Shown: positions 19,026 through 28,957, counted from the stretch's first letter. The stretch: DNA of 64,000 nt from Flagellimonas abyssi (GCF_019457905.1 NZ_JAHZSV010000008.1:155418-219417); one strand, 5' to 3'. Numbers and translations are program-made. Notes: generated by a model from the letters alone, not told the origin.

Positions 19026-20279
19026 ATGAAGACCAAGGTCCTTTTATTTTTATGCATCAATTTTTTATTGTTCACCTCTTGCTCCGATGATGATTCCAAC
19101 GGTACATATGAGGAGTATTTGGTAGCCCGTCCTTTGACGATGAATCGTGCAGAGTTTGCCAATAGTGTGGATGTTATAGCCCCTCGACCCATGAACGAAT
19201 CTGGCAAGGTTTATACCTATGGGGATTATATTTTCATCAACGATAAATATGAAGGAATACATGTTATAGATAACAGTAATCCGAACCAACCCGTAAAGGT
19301 GGCTTTCATTCAAATCCCGGGAAATGTGGATATTTCCGTAAAGAACAATTTTCTTTATGCCGATAGTCTAATGGATTTGGTGATATTAGATATTTCTGAT
19401 CTTGATAACATCACAATCGTAAATCGGTTAGAAAATGTATTGCAAGATTATGTGGCAGCCCCTTTTGAGGCCGACTTGGTCGATTATGGCGATTATGATT
19501 ATTACTCTGATGAAATTATTGTAGGGTGGGAAATGGTCTCTGAACGTATGTCGAAGGAGCAATACCAATCTCGTTTTGGAGATTTTGGGATTGCTTTTGC
19601 CGAAGTGGCGAACGATGCCAGTGGAGGAACTGGCCAAGGTGGGTCGTTGGCAAGGTTTAAAATTGTGGAGGATTATTTATACGCCGTCGATAGTCACAAC
19701 ATCAATATCTTCAATATTTCAGATTTGGACAATCCTCAGGTTTTGGACGATGTGCATGCAGGTTTTGATATTGAAACCATTTTTAACCGGGACAATTATT
19801 TGTTCTTGGGCAGTATGAGGGGAATGTATATTTATGATATTTCATCTCCGGCAACACCAACTTTTGTATCGGAGTTCCAACATGGCACGGCCTGTGACCC
19901 TGTTGTAGTAGATGGCGATTATGCCTACGTAACCTTAAGGGGCGGCAATATGTGTGGCGCTACCGAAAGCGGATTATATATTGTGGATATTTCCAATATA
20001 GAAAATCCTGAACTGGTCATAACCTATCCTATGGATGGGCCGTATGGTCTGGGAATCAAGAATGAAAAAATATTTATATGCGACGGGGCCTCAGGTCTTA
20101 AGGTTTATGATAAGACAGACATTAATAATTTAATCGAATTGAACCATTTTGAAGATATCGTCACCTATGATGTGATTCCCATGGAAAACCATCTGATTAT
20201 GGTCGGCGATGAAATACTATATCAATATGAATACCTTGACGGTAGTATTAAACTAATAAGTCAGATAGGGCTCAACTAG
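19026..20279 (+). CDS. LVIVD-repeat surface lipoprotein
   Basis: 417 residues. Signal peptide with lipobox Cys19 (LLFTSC) followed by an acidic stretch (SDDDSNGTYEE) of the kind that often marks surface-exposed Bacteroidota lipoproteins. The body is built of repeated units of about 40-50 residues ending in GIHVIDNSNPNQP, LVILDISDLDN, NIFNISDLDNPQ, YIYDISSPATP and LYIVDISNIENPE, the LVIVD pattern, which folds as a beta-propeller. No catalytic motif is visible. Binding or scaffolding at the outer membrane is the reasonable inference. A good terminator follows directly, so it is monocistronic. Confidence 0.85.
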   Translation: MKTKVLLFLCINFLLFTSCSDDDSNGTYEEYLVARPLTMNRAEFANSVDVIAPRPMNESGKVYTYGDYIFINDKYEGIHVIDNSNPNQPVKVAFIQIPGNVDISVKNNFLYADSLMDLVILDISDLDNITIVNRLENVLQDYVAAPFEADLVDYGDYDYYSDEIIVGWEMVSERMSKEQYQSRFGDFGIAFAEVANDASGGTGQGGSLARFKIVEDYLYAVDSHNINIFNISDLDNPQVLDDVHAGFDIETIFNRDNYLFLGSMRGMYIYDISSPATPTFVSEFQHGTACDPVVVDGDYAYVTLRGGNMCGATESGLYIVDISNIENPELVITYPMDGPYGLGIKNEKIFICDGASGLKVYDKTDINNLIELNHFEDIVTYDVIPMENHLIMVGDEILYQYEYLDGSIKLISQIGLN

Positions 20280-20298
20280 ATAAAAAATCAACTTTTCT

Positions 20299-20326
20299 TA
20301 TCCCACTTTTAGTGGGATATTTTTTT
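20299..20326 (+). terminator. Rho-independent terminator after the LVIVD gene
   Basis: TATCCCACT-ttt-AGTGGGATA (9-bp stem, 20299-20319) followed by a run of seven T, located 19 bases after the stop codon. Confidence 0.85.
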
Positions 20327-20364
20327 ATTGGTAAAGGGCAAAACCACAAAATCGAAAAATTGAT

Positions 20365-20372
20365 ATACTTTT
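20365..20372 (+). promoter_or_regulatory. topA: Candidate -7 promoter box for topA
   Basis: TACTTTTG matches TAnnTTTG exactly and ends 20 bases before the topA ATG at 20393. A -33 TTG at normal spacing is not evident. Confidence 0.45.
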
Positions 20373-20392
20373 GTTAGGACAAAACCAAGTGC

Positions 20393-22873
20393 ATGCCAAA
20401 GAATTTAGTTATTGTAGAGTCCCCCGCAAAGGCAAAGACCATTGAACGATTTCTAGGAAAAGAGTTCCAAGTCGAGTCCAGTTTTGGGCATATTGCCGAC
20501 CTCCCCTCGAAAGAGCTTGGAGTAGACGTGGAAAACGATTTTAAGCCGAAATATACTGTTGACAAGGAGAAAAAAGCCTTGGTAAAAAAACTCAAGGATT
20601 TAGCTAAAAAAGCAGAAACCATATGGCTTGCGAGTGATGAGGACCGTGAAGGAGAGGCGATATCATGGCACTTGGCAGAGGAATTGGGACTGGACAAGAG
20701 CAAGACCAAAAGAATCGTATTCAACTCCATTACCAAATCGGCCATCCAAAAGGCGATAGAAAACCCAAGAGACATTAACTATAACTTGGTTAATGCACAG
20801 CAGGCCCGTAGGGTTTTGGACAGGTTGGTGGGTTACGAACTGTCACCCGTTCTTTGGAAAAAAATAAAACCGGGACTTTCAGCAGGGCGTGTGCAATCTG
20901 TGGCGGTACGTTTGATCGTTGAGCGCGAAAGGGAAATTGAAGGGTTTACGCCTGAGGCATCTTTTCGTATCAAAGCTGAGTTCAAGACCAACGAAGGAAA
21001 TACATTTGCCGCAAAGCTGAACACTACGTTCCCGACCAAGCAAGCAGCAGAATCATTTTTAAAGGAAAATATTGGAGCGGATTTTTCGGTTTCGGATTTG
21101 GCCCAAAAACCGGCAAAGAAATCTCCGGCAGCACCGTTTACCACATCTACCTTGCAGCAGGAAGCTTCAAGGAAACTTTATTTTTCGGTAAGCCGTACCA
21201 TGCAGGTGGCACAACGCTTGTACGAGGCAGGTCTTATTACCTATATGAGAACGGATAGCGTCAACCTTTCCAACGAAGCATTGGCTGCGGCAAAAGATGC
21301 TATTCTGGATAACTACGGCGAAAAATATAGTCAAACCAGAAACTTTACAGGGAAATCCAAAGGAGCGCAAGAGGCGCACGAGGCCATCCGGCCTACCGAT
21401 ATGAAGTTGCAATCGCCCCAATTGGAGCGAGACCAGGCCAAATTATACGAACTTATTTGGAAACGTACCCTGGCATCCCAAATGAGCGATGCTCAATTAG
21501 AACGTACCAATGTTAAGATAAAAGCCAGTACCCATGGCGAAGAATTTTCTGCAAACGGTGAAGTGGTAAAATTTGATGGTTTCTTAAAGGTATATCTCGA
21601 AGGAACTGATGATGAGGATAGTGAAGAGCAAGAAGGAATGTTGCCAGCCATGAAGGTGGGAGAGCCACTTCAAAACGTATTTATTTCGGCAACCGAAAGA
21701 TTTTCCAGGCCACCCTATCGTTATTCGGAAGCTTCTTTGGTGAAGAAATTGGAGGAGTTGGGCATCGGAAGACCATCTACTTACGCCCCCACCATATCTA
21801 CCATACAGAACAGAGGCTATGTAGAAAAGGGTACTGTTGAAGGTTCCGAGCGAAAATATATGCAATTGGTACTGGAGAACGGGAAAGTGTCCGATAGCCA
21901 ACTGAGCGAAATGGTCGGCTCCGAAAAGGGAAAGATTGTGCCTACCGATATAGGGATGATCGTAAACGACTTTTTGATGACTCACTTTACCCAAATTTTG
22001 GATTACAACTTTACCGCGCAAGTAGAAGAGGATTTTGATGAAATCGCTTCAGGAGATGAGGATTGGCAGGAAATGATGAAAAATTTCTATAAAGATTTTC
22101 ATCCTAATGTGCTGGAGGTAGAGGAAAATGCCGAGCGCGCCAGTGGAGAACGTGTTTTGGGAACCGACCCAAAATCAGGCAGACAAGTTTCAGTAAGGTT
22201 GGGCCGTTTTGGACCGATGGTTCAGATTGGGACCGTAGATGATGAAGAAAAACCAGAGTTTGCCAGCTTGCTGCCAGACCAGTCCATTGGTACCATTACT
22301 TTTGAAGAAGCAATGACTCTTTTTGAGCTTCCACGAAAATTAGGTGTTTACGAAGGCGAAGAGGTAGAAGCTAATGTAGGTAGATACGGTCCTTATGTGC
22401 GATTTGGAAAAAAATTCATTTCGCTGGCTCAAGGAGAAAGCGCTTTTGATGTGGATATGGAACGTGCCATTGAACTTATCAAGGAAAAGCAAAAAGCGGA
22501 TGCGCCCATCGGCACTTATGAAGGAAAGGATGTTACCAAAGGTAAAGGTAGGTTTGGACCATTTATCAAGTGGGACGGCATGTTTATCAATGTGAACAAG
22601 AAATACGATTTTGATGATTTATCCGACGGAGATATCGCTGAATTGATCGAGGCCAAGAAGAAAAAGGAGGCTGAAAAAATCGTTCAGGAATGGTCAGAAG
22701 AAAAGATACGGATAGAAAAAGCCCGTTGGGGGAGACACAATATTATAAAAGGTAGGGTGAAAGTGGAGCTTTCCAAGGATGTGGATGCTACAAAAATCAC
22801 CTTGGAAGAAGCGCAGGCCCTACTGGAAAAGAAATCACCAAAGAAAAAAGCCAAGACAAAAGCTAAGAAATAA
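20393..22873 (+). CDS. topA: DNA topoisomerase I
   Basis: Type IA topoisomerase that relaxes negative supercoils through a 5'-phosphotyrosyl intermediate. 826 residues. The N-terminal Toprim domain starts with NLVIVESPAKAKTIE and has the acidic site SDEDREGEAISWH near residues 78-90. The catalytic tyrosine is Tyr284 in LITYMRTDS. C-terminal repeats with GRFGPMVQIG, GRYGPYVRFGKKF and GRFGPFIKWDG replace the usual zinc fingers, and the protein ends in a Lys-rich tail (KKSPKKKAKTKAKK). This layout is normal for Bacteroidota. Only 2 bases separate it from the arginase-fold gene. Confidence 0.97.
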   Translation: MPKNLVIVESPAKAKTIERFLGKEFQVESSFGHIADLPSKELGVDVENDFKPKYTVDKEKKALVKKLKDLAKKAETIWLASDEDREGEAISWHLAEELGLDKSKTKRIVFNSITKSAIQKAIENPRDINYNLVNAQQARRVLDRLVGYELSPVLWKKIKPGLSAGRVQSVAVRLIVEREREIEGFTPEASFRIKAEFKTNEGNTFAAKLNTTFPTKQAAESFLKENIGADFSVSDLAQKPAKKSPAAPFTTSTLQQEASRKLYFSVSRTMQVAQRLYEAGLITYMRTDSVNLSNEALAAAKDAILDNYGEKYSQTRNFTGKSKGAQEAHEAIRPTDMKLQSPQLERDQAKLYELIWKRTLASQMSDAQLERTNVKIKASTHGEEFSANGEVVKFDGFLKVYLEGTDDEDSEEQEGMLPAMKVGEPLQNVFISATERFSRPPYRYSEASLVKKLEELGIGRPSTYAPTISTIQNRGYVEKGTVEGSERKYMQLVLENGKVSDSQLSEMVGSEKGKIVPTDIGMIVNDFLMTHFTQILDYNFTAQVEEDFDEIASGDEDWQEMMKNFYKDFHPNVLEVEENAERASGERVLGTDPKSGRQVSVRLGRFGPMVQIGTVDDEEKPEFASLLPDQSIGTITFEEAMTLFELPRKLGVYEGEEVEANVGRYGPYVRFGKKFISLAQGESAFDVDMERAIELIKEKQKADAPIGTYEGKDVTKGKGRFGPFIKWDGMFINVNKKYDFDDLSDGDIAELIEAKKKKEAEKIVQEWSEEKIRIEKARWGRHNIIKGRVKVELSKDVDATKITLEEAQALLEKKSPKKKAKTKAKK

Positions 22874-22875
22874 CT

Positions 22876-24033
22876 ATGGCGTTCGATTTTCTGGTTCCGG
22901 TCAAGGACAAGGTATTGGCACATTCCGAATTGTTGCCAGAACAGGCATTGGGCAAGAACGTTCATATGCATACCGAAAAGGATGGGCTACCTGTGTTCGC
23001 TCAAGCTGATGTTGCCATTTTTGGTGTCTTGGAATCCAGAAACGCTTTTGAGAAAAAACCCGAAAAATTGGATCTTGATGAGGTCCGTATCCAGCTTTAC
23101 CGTCTTATGATGGGTAACTGGAACTCCACTATTATCGATATTGGCGACGTGGAGGAGGGCAATACTGTAGAGGATACCTATTTTGTGGTAAAGGAAATTG
23201 TAGCCGGTCTCCTTGAAGAAAATATTATACCAATTGTTCTGGGACTTACCCAGGACATTACCTTTCCCACGTATCGTGCTTTTGATAAAATAAAGAGTAT
23301 GGTGAATCTGGTCTCCATCGATAGTCGTTTTGACTTTGGTGAGGACGATGAATTGATTTCATCACATTCCTACATGAGCAAAATTATCACCGACAAGCCC
23401 AACAACCTATTCAATTTTTCCAATATTGGTTACCAGAGCTACTTCAATGCCCAGGAGGAAAAGGATTTAATGGAGCGTCTGTTCTTTGATGCTTACAGGT
23501 TAGGTGAGATTGCGGCCAACATAGAATTGGCGGAACCGGTATTGCGCAGTAGCGATATTGTTAGTTTGGATTTAAGGGCGATTCGAGCAAGTGAAATGGG
23601 CGGCTCCAGAAATTTTTCTCCCAACGGGTTTACCGGAAGGGAGATATGTGCCATTGCCCGCTATGCAGGGATAAGTGACAAAGTAACCCTGTTCGGTATC
23701 TACGAGGGAGAGAATTCACACCAAGCCTTTCAGATGATCGCCCAGATCATCTGGTACTTCATAGAAGGGTTGAGTTTTAGAATAAAAGAATACCCAAGCT
23801 CCAAGAGCGAAGACTTCACAAAGTTTACCGTGCCCACGGACACCGAGGAATTGGTCTTCTTCAAAAGTCATGTTACAGAAAGATGGTGGGTAGAAGTGCC
23901 AACAATTTTAGCTGAACATACTAAAACAAATTCGGTGGCGTTATTACCATGCACCGAAGAGGACTATCTGGATGCTTGCAACCAGAACATTCCGGAAAGG
24001 TGGTTCAAAGCCTATAGAAAGGGGCTGAACTAA
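22876..24033 (+). CDS. Arginase/formimidoylglutamase-fold protein with degenerate metal site
   Basis: 385 residues, related to the ureohydrolase (arginase/agmatinase/HutG) family by overall pattern, including SLDLRAIRASE at 230-240 and the C-terminal FGIYEGEN segment. The binuclear manganese ligands are altered. The GGDHS motif reads TQDIT (125-129), the DAHxD motif reads DSRFD (149-153) and SxDxDxxD reads SLDLRAIR. At least three of the six classical ligands are replaced (His by Ile, His by Arg, Asp by Arg), so hydrolase activity is doubtful. It sits between topA and gldK, and the same neighbour is known beside gldK in other flavobacteria. A structural or regulatory role near gliding/secretion is conceivable but unproven. 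Confidence 0.78.
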   Translation: MAFDFLVPVKDKVLAHSELLPEQALGKNVHMHTEKDGLPVFAQADVAIFGVLESRNAFEKKPEKLDLDEVRIQLYRLMMGNWNSTIIDIGDVEEGNTVEDTYFVVKEIVAGLLEENIIPIVLGLTQDITFPTYRAFDKIKSMVNLVSIDSRFDFGEDDELISSHSYMSKIITDKPNNLFNFSNIGYQSYFNAQEEKDLMERLFFDAYRLGEIAANIELAEPVLRSSDIVSLDLRAIRASEMGGSRNFSPNGFTGREICAIARYAGISDKVTLFGIYEGENSHQAFQMIAQIIWYFIEGLSFRIKEYPSSKSEDFTKFTVPTDTEELVFFKSHVTERWWVEVPTILAEHTKTNSVALLPCTEEDYLDACNQNIPERWFKAYRKGLN

Positions 24034-24154
24034 TTAAATTAAATTTTGACCATTAATTGTTTTTACACAATAATTCATTCAAAAATCAGTTTTGAGAATA
24101 ATAAACCTGTGTAGTGCAGTTATAAATCTTGAATCGAATAATTTAACCTAAAGT

Positions 24155-25534
24155 ATGAGAAAGCTATTCTTTTCATCTATAGCACTTGTTTTTTTGCTTA
24201 CCAGTTGTGGCTCTAAATCAAGATCAAAAGGTGAACTAGTTGGGGTCAGTGGAAAAAAATGGCATCCAGAAAAACCCTATGGAATGGAACTGATTCCCCG
24301 CGGCGCCTTTGTTATGGGTAAAGCCGAGGAGGATCAGGCAAAAGTATTGAACGCTCCCACAAGAACGGTTACCGTACGTTCCTTTTATATGGACGACACG
24401 GAAATCACCAATAGTGAGTACCGACAGTTTGTGGAGTGGGTCAAGGATTCCATAGTAAGAACAAAATTGGCCATTTTGGCCGACGAGCTGGGGATAAGCC
24501 CAGAGGATGAAGGTATCGGGGAGTATGCTTTTAAAGATACAGATACTACCGAACTATCCGTTTATGATAAATATATGCTCGACAACTACGCGGGTCTGGG
24601 AGCGACCGGGTACGAAGGAAGGGCATTGAACAAAGATGTGGACTTGGTATGGGATACATCCGAATATCCAGATGAGTACTACGCAGAGGTTATGGATTCC
24701 ATCTACCTACCCGAAGAAGAAAGCTATAACGGCTTGAGAAGTGTGGACGTTACCAAGTTAAAATATAAGTACAGCTGGATGGATATCGAAGCAGCCGCTA
24801 GGGCCAGGACCGGTAACAGAAAGGATTTCATTAAGCACGAAGAATTGGAGATTTATCCCGATACCACTGTATGGATCCGGGATTTTGAATACAGCTACAA
24901 CGAGCCAATGCACAACGATTACTTTTGGCACGACGCCTACAGTGATTATCCTGTGGTTGGTGTTAACTGGATGCAGGCCAAAGCTTTCTGTAACTGGAGG
25001 ACCAAGTTCAAGAACGATGACCAAAAAAGTCGCGGCAAGCAGTTCGTAAACCAGTTCAGGTTGCCCACCGAAGCTGAGTGGGAATATGCCGCAAGAGGTG
25101 GAATCGAAGGAGGGACATATCCTTGGGGTGGTCCGTATGTGATCAGTGATACAGGATGTTTTATGGCCAACTTTAAACCACAGCGTGGTGATTATGCCGC
25201 TGATGCCGCCCTATACACCGTGGAAGCCAAATCTTTTGAGCCAAACGAATACAACCTGTACAATATGGCCGGTAACGTATCCGAATGGACCAACTCAAGT
25301 TTTGATCAAGGTGCATACGAATACCTGTCCACCATGAACCCGAATATCGGTTCACAGGACAATCAACGTAAAGTAATCCGCGGAGGTTCTTGGAAAGATG
25401 TTGCCTACTTCTTGCAAGTAAGTACCAGGGATTACGAATATCAGGATTCCGCTAGAAGTTACATTGGATTTAGAACCGTTCAAGATTACATGGGAGAAGA
25501 AGATTCTACCAACGGTAGCAGAAGCGGACTATAA
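24155..25534 (+). CDS. gldK: Gliding motility / type IX secretion lipoprotein GldK
   Basis: Outer-membrane lipoprotein that forms the periplasmic GldK/GldN ring of the type IX secretion system. 459 residues, lipobox Cys18 (FLLTSC). The body is an FGE-sulfatase-like fold: GMELIPRGAFVMG near residue 45, VGVNWMQAKAFCNWR, FRLPTEAEWEYAARGG, NMAGNVSEW and KVIRGGSW. Such a fold in this position is a structural use, not sulfatase activation. It is the first gene of the gldKLMN operon, with a 121-base upstream gap that should hold its promoter. Confidence 0.96.
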   Translation: MRKLFFSSIALVFLLTSCGSKSRSKGELVGVSGKKWHPEKPYGMELIPRGAFVMGKAEEDQAKVLNAPTRTVTVRSFYMDDTEITNSEYRQFVEWVKDSIVRTKLAILADELGISPEDEGIGEYAFKDTDTTELSVYDKYMLDNYAGLGATGYEGRALNKDVDLVWDTSEYPDEYYAEVMDSIYLPEEESYNGLRSVDVTKLKYKYSWMDIEAAARARTGNRKDFIKHEELEIYPDTTVWIRDFEYSYNEPMHNDYFWHDAYSDYPVVGVNWMQAKAFCNWRTKFKNDDQKSRGKQFVNQFRLPTEAEWEYAARGGIEGGTYPWGGPYVISDTGCFMANFKPQRGDYAADAALYTVEAKSFEPNEYNLYNMAGNVSEWTNSSFDQGAYEYLSTMNPNIGSQDNQRKVIRGGSWKDVAYFLQVSTRDYEYQDSARSYIGFRTVQDYMGEEDSTNGSRSGL

Positions 25535-25619
25535 TAAAACAACGAGAGAACATTATATAAACAAGTAAGAGTAGTAACCAAATACTTATTTTTTATATAA
25601 CTTAATTAAAACTAGAATT

Positions 25620-26276
25620 ATGGCGCAGTCAAAATCAACAAAAAAGCTGTTTAACATGGCCTACGGGCTTGGAGCATCAGTAGTAATTATTGGTGCATTG
25701 TTCAAGATCCTTCACTGGGAGTTCGGACCACTTACAGGTGGACTTCTTCTTGCTGTTGGTCTTATTACCGAAGCATTGATCTTTGCTATCTCTGCATTTG
25801 AACCGGTAGATGATGAGTACGATTGGTCTTTGGTTTATCCTGAATTGGCAGGAGGTCAGCAATCTGCTTCCAGAAAACAAGAGGCTAAAGATGCTCAAGA
25901 AGCTGAAGGTCTTCTTTCCAAGAAATTGGACAACCTACTTAAAGAAGCCAAAATCGATTCTGATCTTTTTGCCAACTTGGGCGAAAGCATCAAGAGTTTT
26001 GAAGGTGCCGCTAAGAATATCACTCCTACAACAGATGCTATCCAACACACTAAGAAGTATTCTGAGGAATTGTCTCATGCAGCAGCTCAAATGGAATCTT
26101 TGAATAGCTTGTACAAAGTACAATTGGAAAGCGCTAGCAGACAAGCTTCCATCAACGAGGAGGTTGTACAGAACGCAGGTGCTTTGAAAGACCAAATGCA
26201 ATCGTTGGCCACTAACCTTTCTTCTTTGAACGGTGTTTACGGTGGTATGCTTACAGCCATGGGCGGAAGAAACTAA
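25620..26276 (+). CDS. gldL: Type IX secretion motor protein GldL
   Basis: 218-residue cytoplasmic-membrane protein that with GldM forms the proton-driven motor powering secretion and gliding. Two transmembrane helices near the N-terminus (about residues 13-31 and 37-59) are separated by a short loop containing HWEFGP; the second helix carries a buried glutamate (LITEALIF), the proposed proton-path residue. The remaining 150 residues are helical coiled coil in the cytoplasm. Follows gldK by 85 bases and precedes gldM by 63. Confidence 0.96.
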   Translation: MAQSKSTKKLFNMAYGLGASVVIIGALFKILHWEFGPLTGGLLLAVGLITEALIFAISAFEPVDDEYDWSLVYPELAGGQQSASRKQEAKDAQEAEGLLSKKLDNLLKEAKIDSDLFANLGESIKSFEGAAKNITPTTDAIQHTKKYSEELSHAAAQMESLNSLYKVQLESASRQASINEEVVQNAGALKDQMQSLATNLSSLNGVYGGMLTAMGGRN

Positions 26277-26339
26277 TTAGAGTTTGATCAACAGAAAACA
26301 AACCAAATCAAATTAATTATTAAATCTAATTAGAAAAAC

Positions 26340-27911
26340 ATGGCAGGAGGAAAACAAACACCACGTCAGAAGATGATCAACCTTATGTACTTGATCTTCA
26401 TCGCGATGTTGGCCCTTAATATGAGCAAGGAAGTACTTGCAGCTTTCGGACTTATGAACGAAAAGTTGGAAACTTCCAATACGAACATGGATTCCAATAA
26501 CGCTAGTTTCTTTGCTAGCTTGGAAACCAAAGCTTCCGAAAATGCTGAAGAGTATGGAGCGCTTTACGAAGATGCTCAAAAGGTAAAAGAACTATCCGAT
26601 AGCTACTACAGCTATTTGGAAGGATTGAAAAAAGAAATGACCGCAGATTTGGAGGATCCAAAAGATTATGTGGTTATGGATAAGTCCGATTACTTGGACC
26701 AAAAATTCTTTCAAGGTGACAATTTAGGCCCAGAAGGAAAAAAGTTCATGGAATACATCAACAACTACCGTGAAGGCGTGATCAATGCATTGCCGGAAGG
26801 TAAGTTCGAATCTTTGAAATCTGCAGTGAAAGCTCGCTTTGCTACAGGTGGTGAAGACGGTAAGGTTGAGAAGAGAGACGGAACCCGTCAAGATTGGATC
26901 AACTATCACTACGAAGGATTCCCATTGGTAGCTTCTTTGACCAAGATGACCCAATTGCAAGCTGACATCAAAACTACGGAGCAAGAGGTGTTGAAAACCC
27001 TTTTGGAAGGTGAGTTGACCGAAGCTGTATCGTTGACCAACTTTGCAAGTTCATTGTCCGCTCCAAAAACGGCTTACTACGCAGGTGAAAAGTATGATGG
27101 AAAAATCATTGTTAGCAAAACCGACAAGACTTCCACACCTGTAAAAGCTGAGTTGACCTTGGATGGAAGACCAATGACAGAAGGTAAAGATTACGAATTG
27201 GAAGCTGGTGGTATCAAAATGTTGATCAGTGCCGGTACTCCAGGTGATCACACAATCAAAGGAACAATGACCTTTATGCAGGATGGTGAAGAAGTTCCTG
27301 TAGAAGTGAACAATACTTTTGCTACGATTTCCATGCCCAACGCAGCGGTTATATCTGCTGATAAGATGAACGTGGTTTACCGTGGGGTAGCCAACCCAAT
27401 GACGATTTCTATTCCTGGAATTCCAGATAACAAGGTGTCTGCAAATGCTCCTGGTTTGAGCAGAAGAAGTGGAAGCCAGTACGTTATGAATCCTGGAACA
27501 GGTAGGTCTGTGACCATTACAGCTTCCGGTACTTTGCCAGATGGTAAAGGCATCAGCACTAAGTCCGAGTTCCGTATCAAGGATATTCCAAGACCAAGCG
27601 GTACCGTTCGTGGTGAGTCTGGTAGCGTTAAAATGCCAAGAAACAACCTGGAAATTTCCACTGTTAGCGCTATGTTGGAAGACTTTGATTTTGACTTGAA
27701 CCTTGCTGTAAGCCAGTTTAAGTTCAAAGTTCCTGGTCAACCTACTGTAGTTGTAAACGGAAACAAATTGGATGCCAGAGCCAAATCTGCACTTAAGAGA
27801 GCAGATAGAGGTGAATCTGTCCAGATATTCGATATTCAAGCTTACATCACAAACAACAAGAGCTACAAGTTGAAAAAAGTATCTCCTGTAGTGGTTGAGC
27901 TTACAAACTAA
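26340..27911 (+). CDS. gldM: Type IX secretion motor protein GldM
   Basis: 523 residues. A short cytoplasmic start (MAGGKQTPRQKM) leads into one transmembrane helix (about residues 15-35, LMYLIFIAMLALNMSKEVLAAF), then a large periplasmic part with a helical bundle (about 40-220) and three Ig-like domains, as in known GldM structures. The shaft is thought to transmit torque from the inner-membrane motor to the GldK/GldN ring. Length and domain order are normal. Confidence 0.96.
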   Translation: MAGGKQTPRQKMINLMYLIFIAMLALNMSKEVLAAFGLMNEKLETSNTNMDSNNASFFASLETKASENAEEYGALYEDAQKVKELSDSYYSYLEGLKKEMTADLEDPKDYVVMDKSDYLDQKFFQGDNLGPEGKKFMEYINNYREGVINALPEGKFESLKSAVKARFATGGEDGKVEKRDGTRQDWINYHYEGFPLVASLTKMTQLQADIKTTEQEVLKTLLEGELTEAVSLTNFASSLSAPKTAYYAGEKYDGKIIVSKTDKTSTPVKAELTLDGRPMTEGKDYELEAGGIKMLISAGTPGDHTIKGTMTFMQDGEEVPVEVNNTFATISMPNAAVISADKMNVVYRGVANPMTISIPGIPDNKVSANAPGLSRRSGSQYVMNPGTGRSVTITASGTLPDGKGISTKSEFRIKDIPRPSGTVRGESGSVKMPRNNLEISTVSAMLEDFDFDLNLAVSQFKFKVPGQPTVVVNGNKLDARAKSALKRADRGESVQIFDIQAYITNNKSYKLKKVSPVVVELTN

Positions 27912-27937
27912 GAAGTATAAAAAGTATACAAGTGATT

Positions 27938-28840
27938 ATGAATTGGAAAAACGCATTATTAATAGGATTGTTGGGCATATTGCCAGTATCAATCATGGCA
28001 CAGGCAAACATTTTGAATGCCAAGCTGCCCGAAGATATCGGTAAGAAAACCCAAGCTCAAATAGAGCAAGATGCCGATGAGCCCTTGGAATACGGTTATG
28101 TGGATGATAGGGATATCCTTTGGTCCAAGACCGTCTGGGAAATCATCGATCTTGACGAGCGAGTTAACTTTCCATTGTATTACCCAACCGATACCATAGG
28201 TATTGGAGCGGACAGAAGGTCTTTGTACCACGTTTTGATGAAAAACATCAGAAACGGTAATCTTACCGAGGTATATGCAGACTCTTACTTTACAGAGAAG
28301 AGAAAGTTGGAGGACCTTTCGGCAACCTTGCGTAAAGTGGATACCACTGATCTTGGATATGAACAATTGAATGCTGGTGAGCAAATATCCCCTGAGTTTA
28401 TCAACAGAAGGGATTTGACAGCCGCTGATATTGAGGAATTCCGAATTAAAGGAATGTGGTATTTCGATAAGCGCCAAGGTGAGCTTAAGTATCGCTTATT
28501 TGGAATTGCCCCAGTTGCTCCCGATGTAAACTTCATAGACGATGAATCTATGGGAACTGGTGAGAACAAAGTAGAGTTGTTCTGGGTATGGTATCCTGCG
28601 GCACGTCAAATTTTGCACGATGCCAAGGTGTACAACCAGCAAAACTCTGCAAGACCAATTTCTTTTGATATGTTGTTGAACGCGCGTCGATTCAATGGTG
28701 TCATCTATAAAGAAGAAAACGTTCACGAGGATCGTGAGATAAGCGATTACATTTTTGATAATGCCTTGTTCCAGCTCTTGGAAGCCCAAAGAATCAAAGA
28801 GGGCATACGAGATAGAGAGCAAGATATGTGGGCGTACTAA
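27938..28840 (+). CDS. gldN: Type IX secretion ring protein GldN
   Basis: Periplasmic partner of GldK in the secretion ring, 300 residues from the ATG at 27938. A GTG six bases upstream could extend it by two residues, but the ATG before NWKN and the basic start of the signal peptide fits better. The signal peptide ends near AQA (about residue 24). The mature start ANILNAKLPEDIG and the segment LEYGYVDDRDILWSKTVWEIIDLDERVNFP are characteristic of GldN. Last gene of the operon, closed by a strong terminator. Confidence 0.95.
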   Translation: MNWKNALLIGLLGILPVSIMAQANILNAKLPEDIGKKTQAQIEQDADEPLEYGYVDDRDILWSKTVWEIIDLDERVNFPLYYPTDTIGIGADRRSLYHVLMKNIRNGNLTEVYADSYFTEKRKLEDLSATLRKVDTTDLGYEQLNAGEQISPEFINRRDLTAADIEEFRIKGMWYFDKRQGELKYRLFGIAPVAPDVNFIDDESMGTGENKVELFWVWYPAARQILHDAKVYNQQNSARPISFDMLLNARRFNGVIYKEENVHEDREISDYIFDNALFQLLEAQRIKEGIRDREQDMWAY

Positions 28841-28873
28841 ACGTTCATAGAATAATTCCAATTCAATACAGTA

Positions 28874-28902
28874 AAACGCCGCACCTAGTGCGGCGTTTTT
28901 TT
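28874..28902 (+). terminator. Rho-independent terminator of gldKLMN
   Basis: AAACGCCGCAC (28874-28884), loop CTA, GTGCGGCGTTT (28888-28898), then more T residues. An 11-bp GC-rich perfect stem 33 bases past the gldN stop. Confidence 0.9.
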
Positions 28903-28945
28903 GTTTTAAAGTCAAATGAAAATGCCAAGGACTCGTTCAGTTGCT

Positions 28946-28953
28946 TAATTTTG
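28946..28953 (+). promoter_or_regulatory. -7 promoter box immediately before the DAO oxidoreductase gene
   Basis: TAATTTTG matches TAnnTTTG exactly. It ends only 4 bases before the ATG at 28958, so a transcript starting at the usual distance would have almost no leader. Confidence 0.4.
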
Positions 28954-28957
28954 TGGT

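Noticed and set aside
24155..25534. Sulfatase-modifying enzyme (formylglycine-generating)
   Set aside because: The FGE-like fold is shared, but the lipobox, operon and overall sequence are those of GldK.
28871..28905. Small RNA gene after gldN
   Set aside because: The hairpin with T-run is fully explained as the operon terminator.
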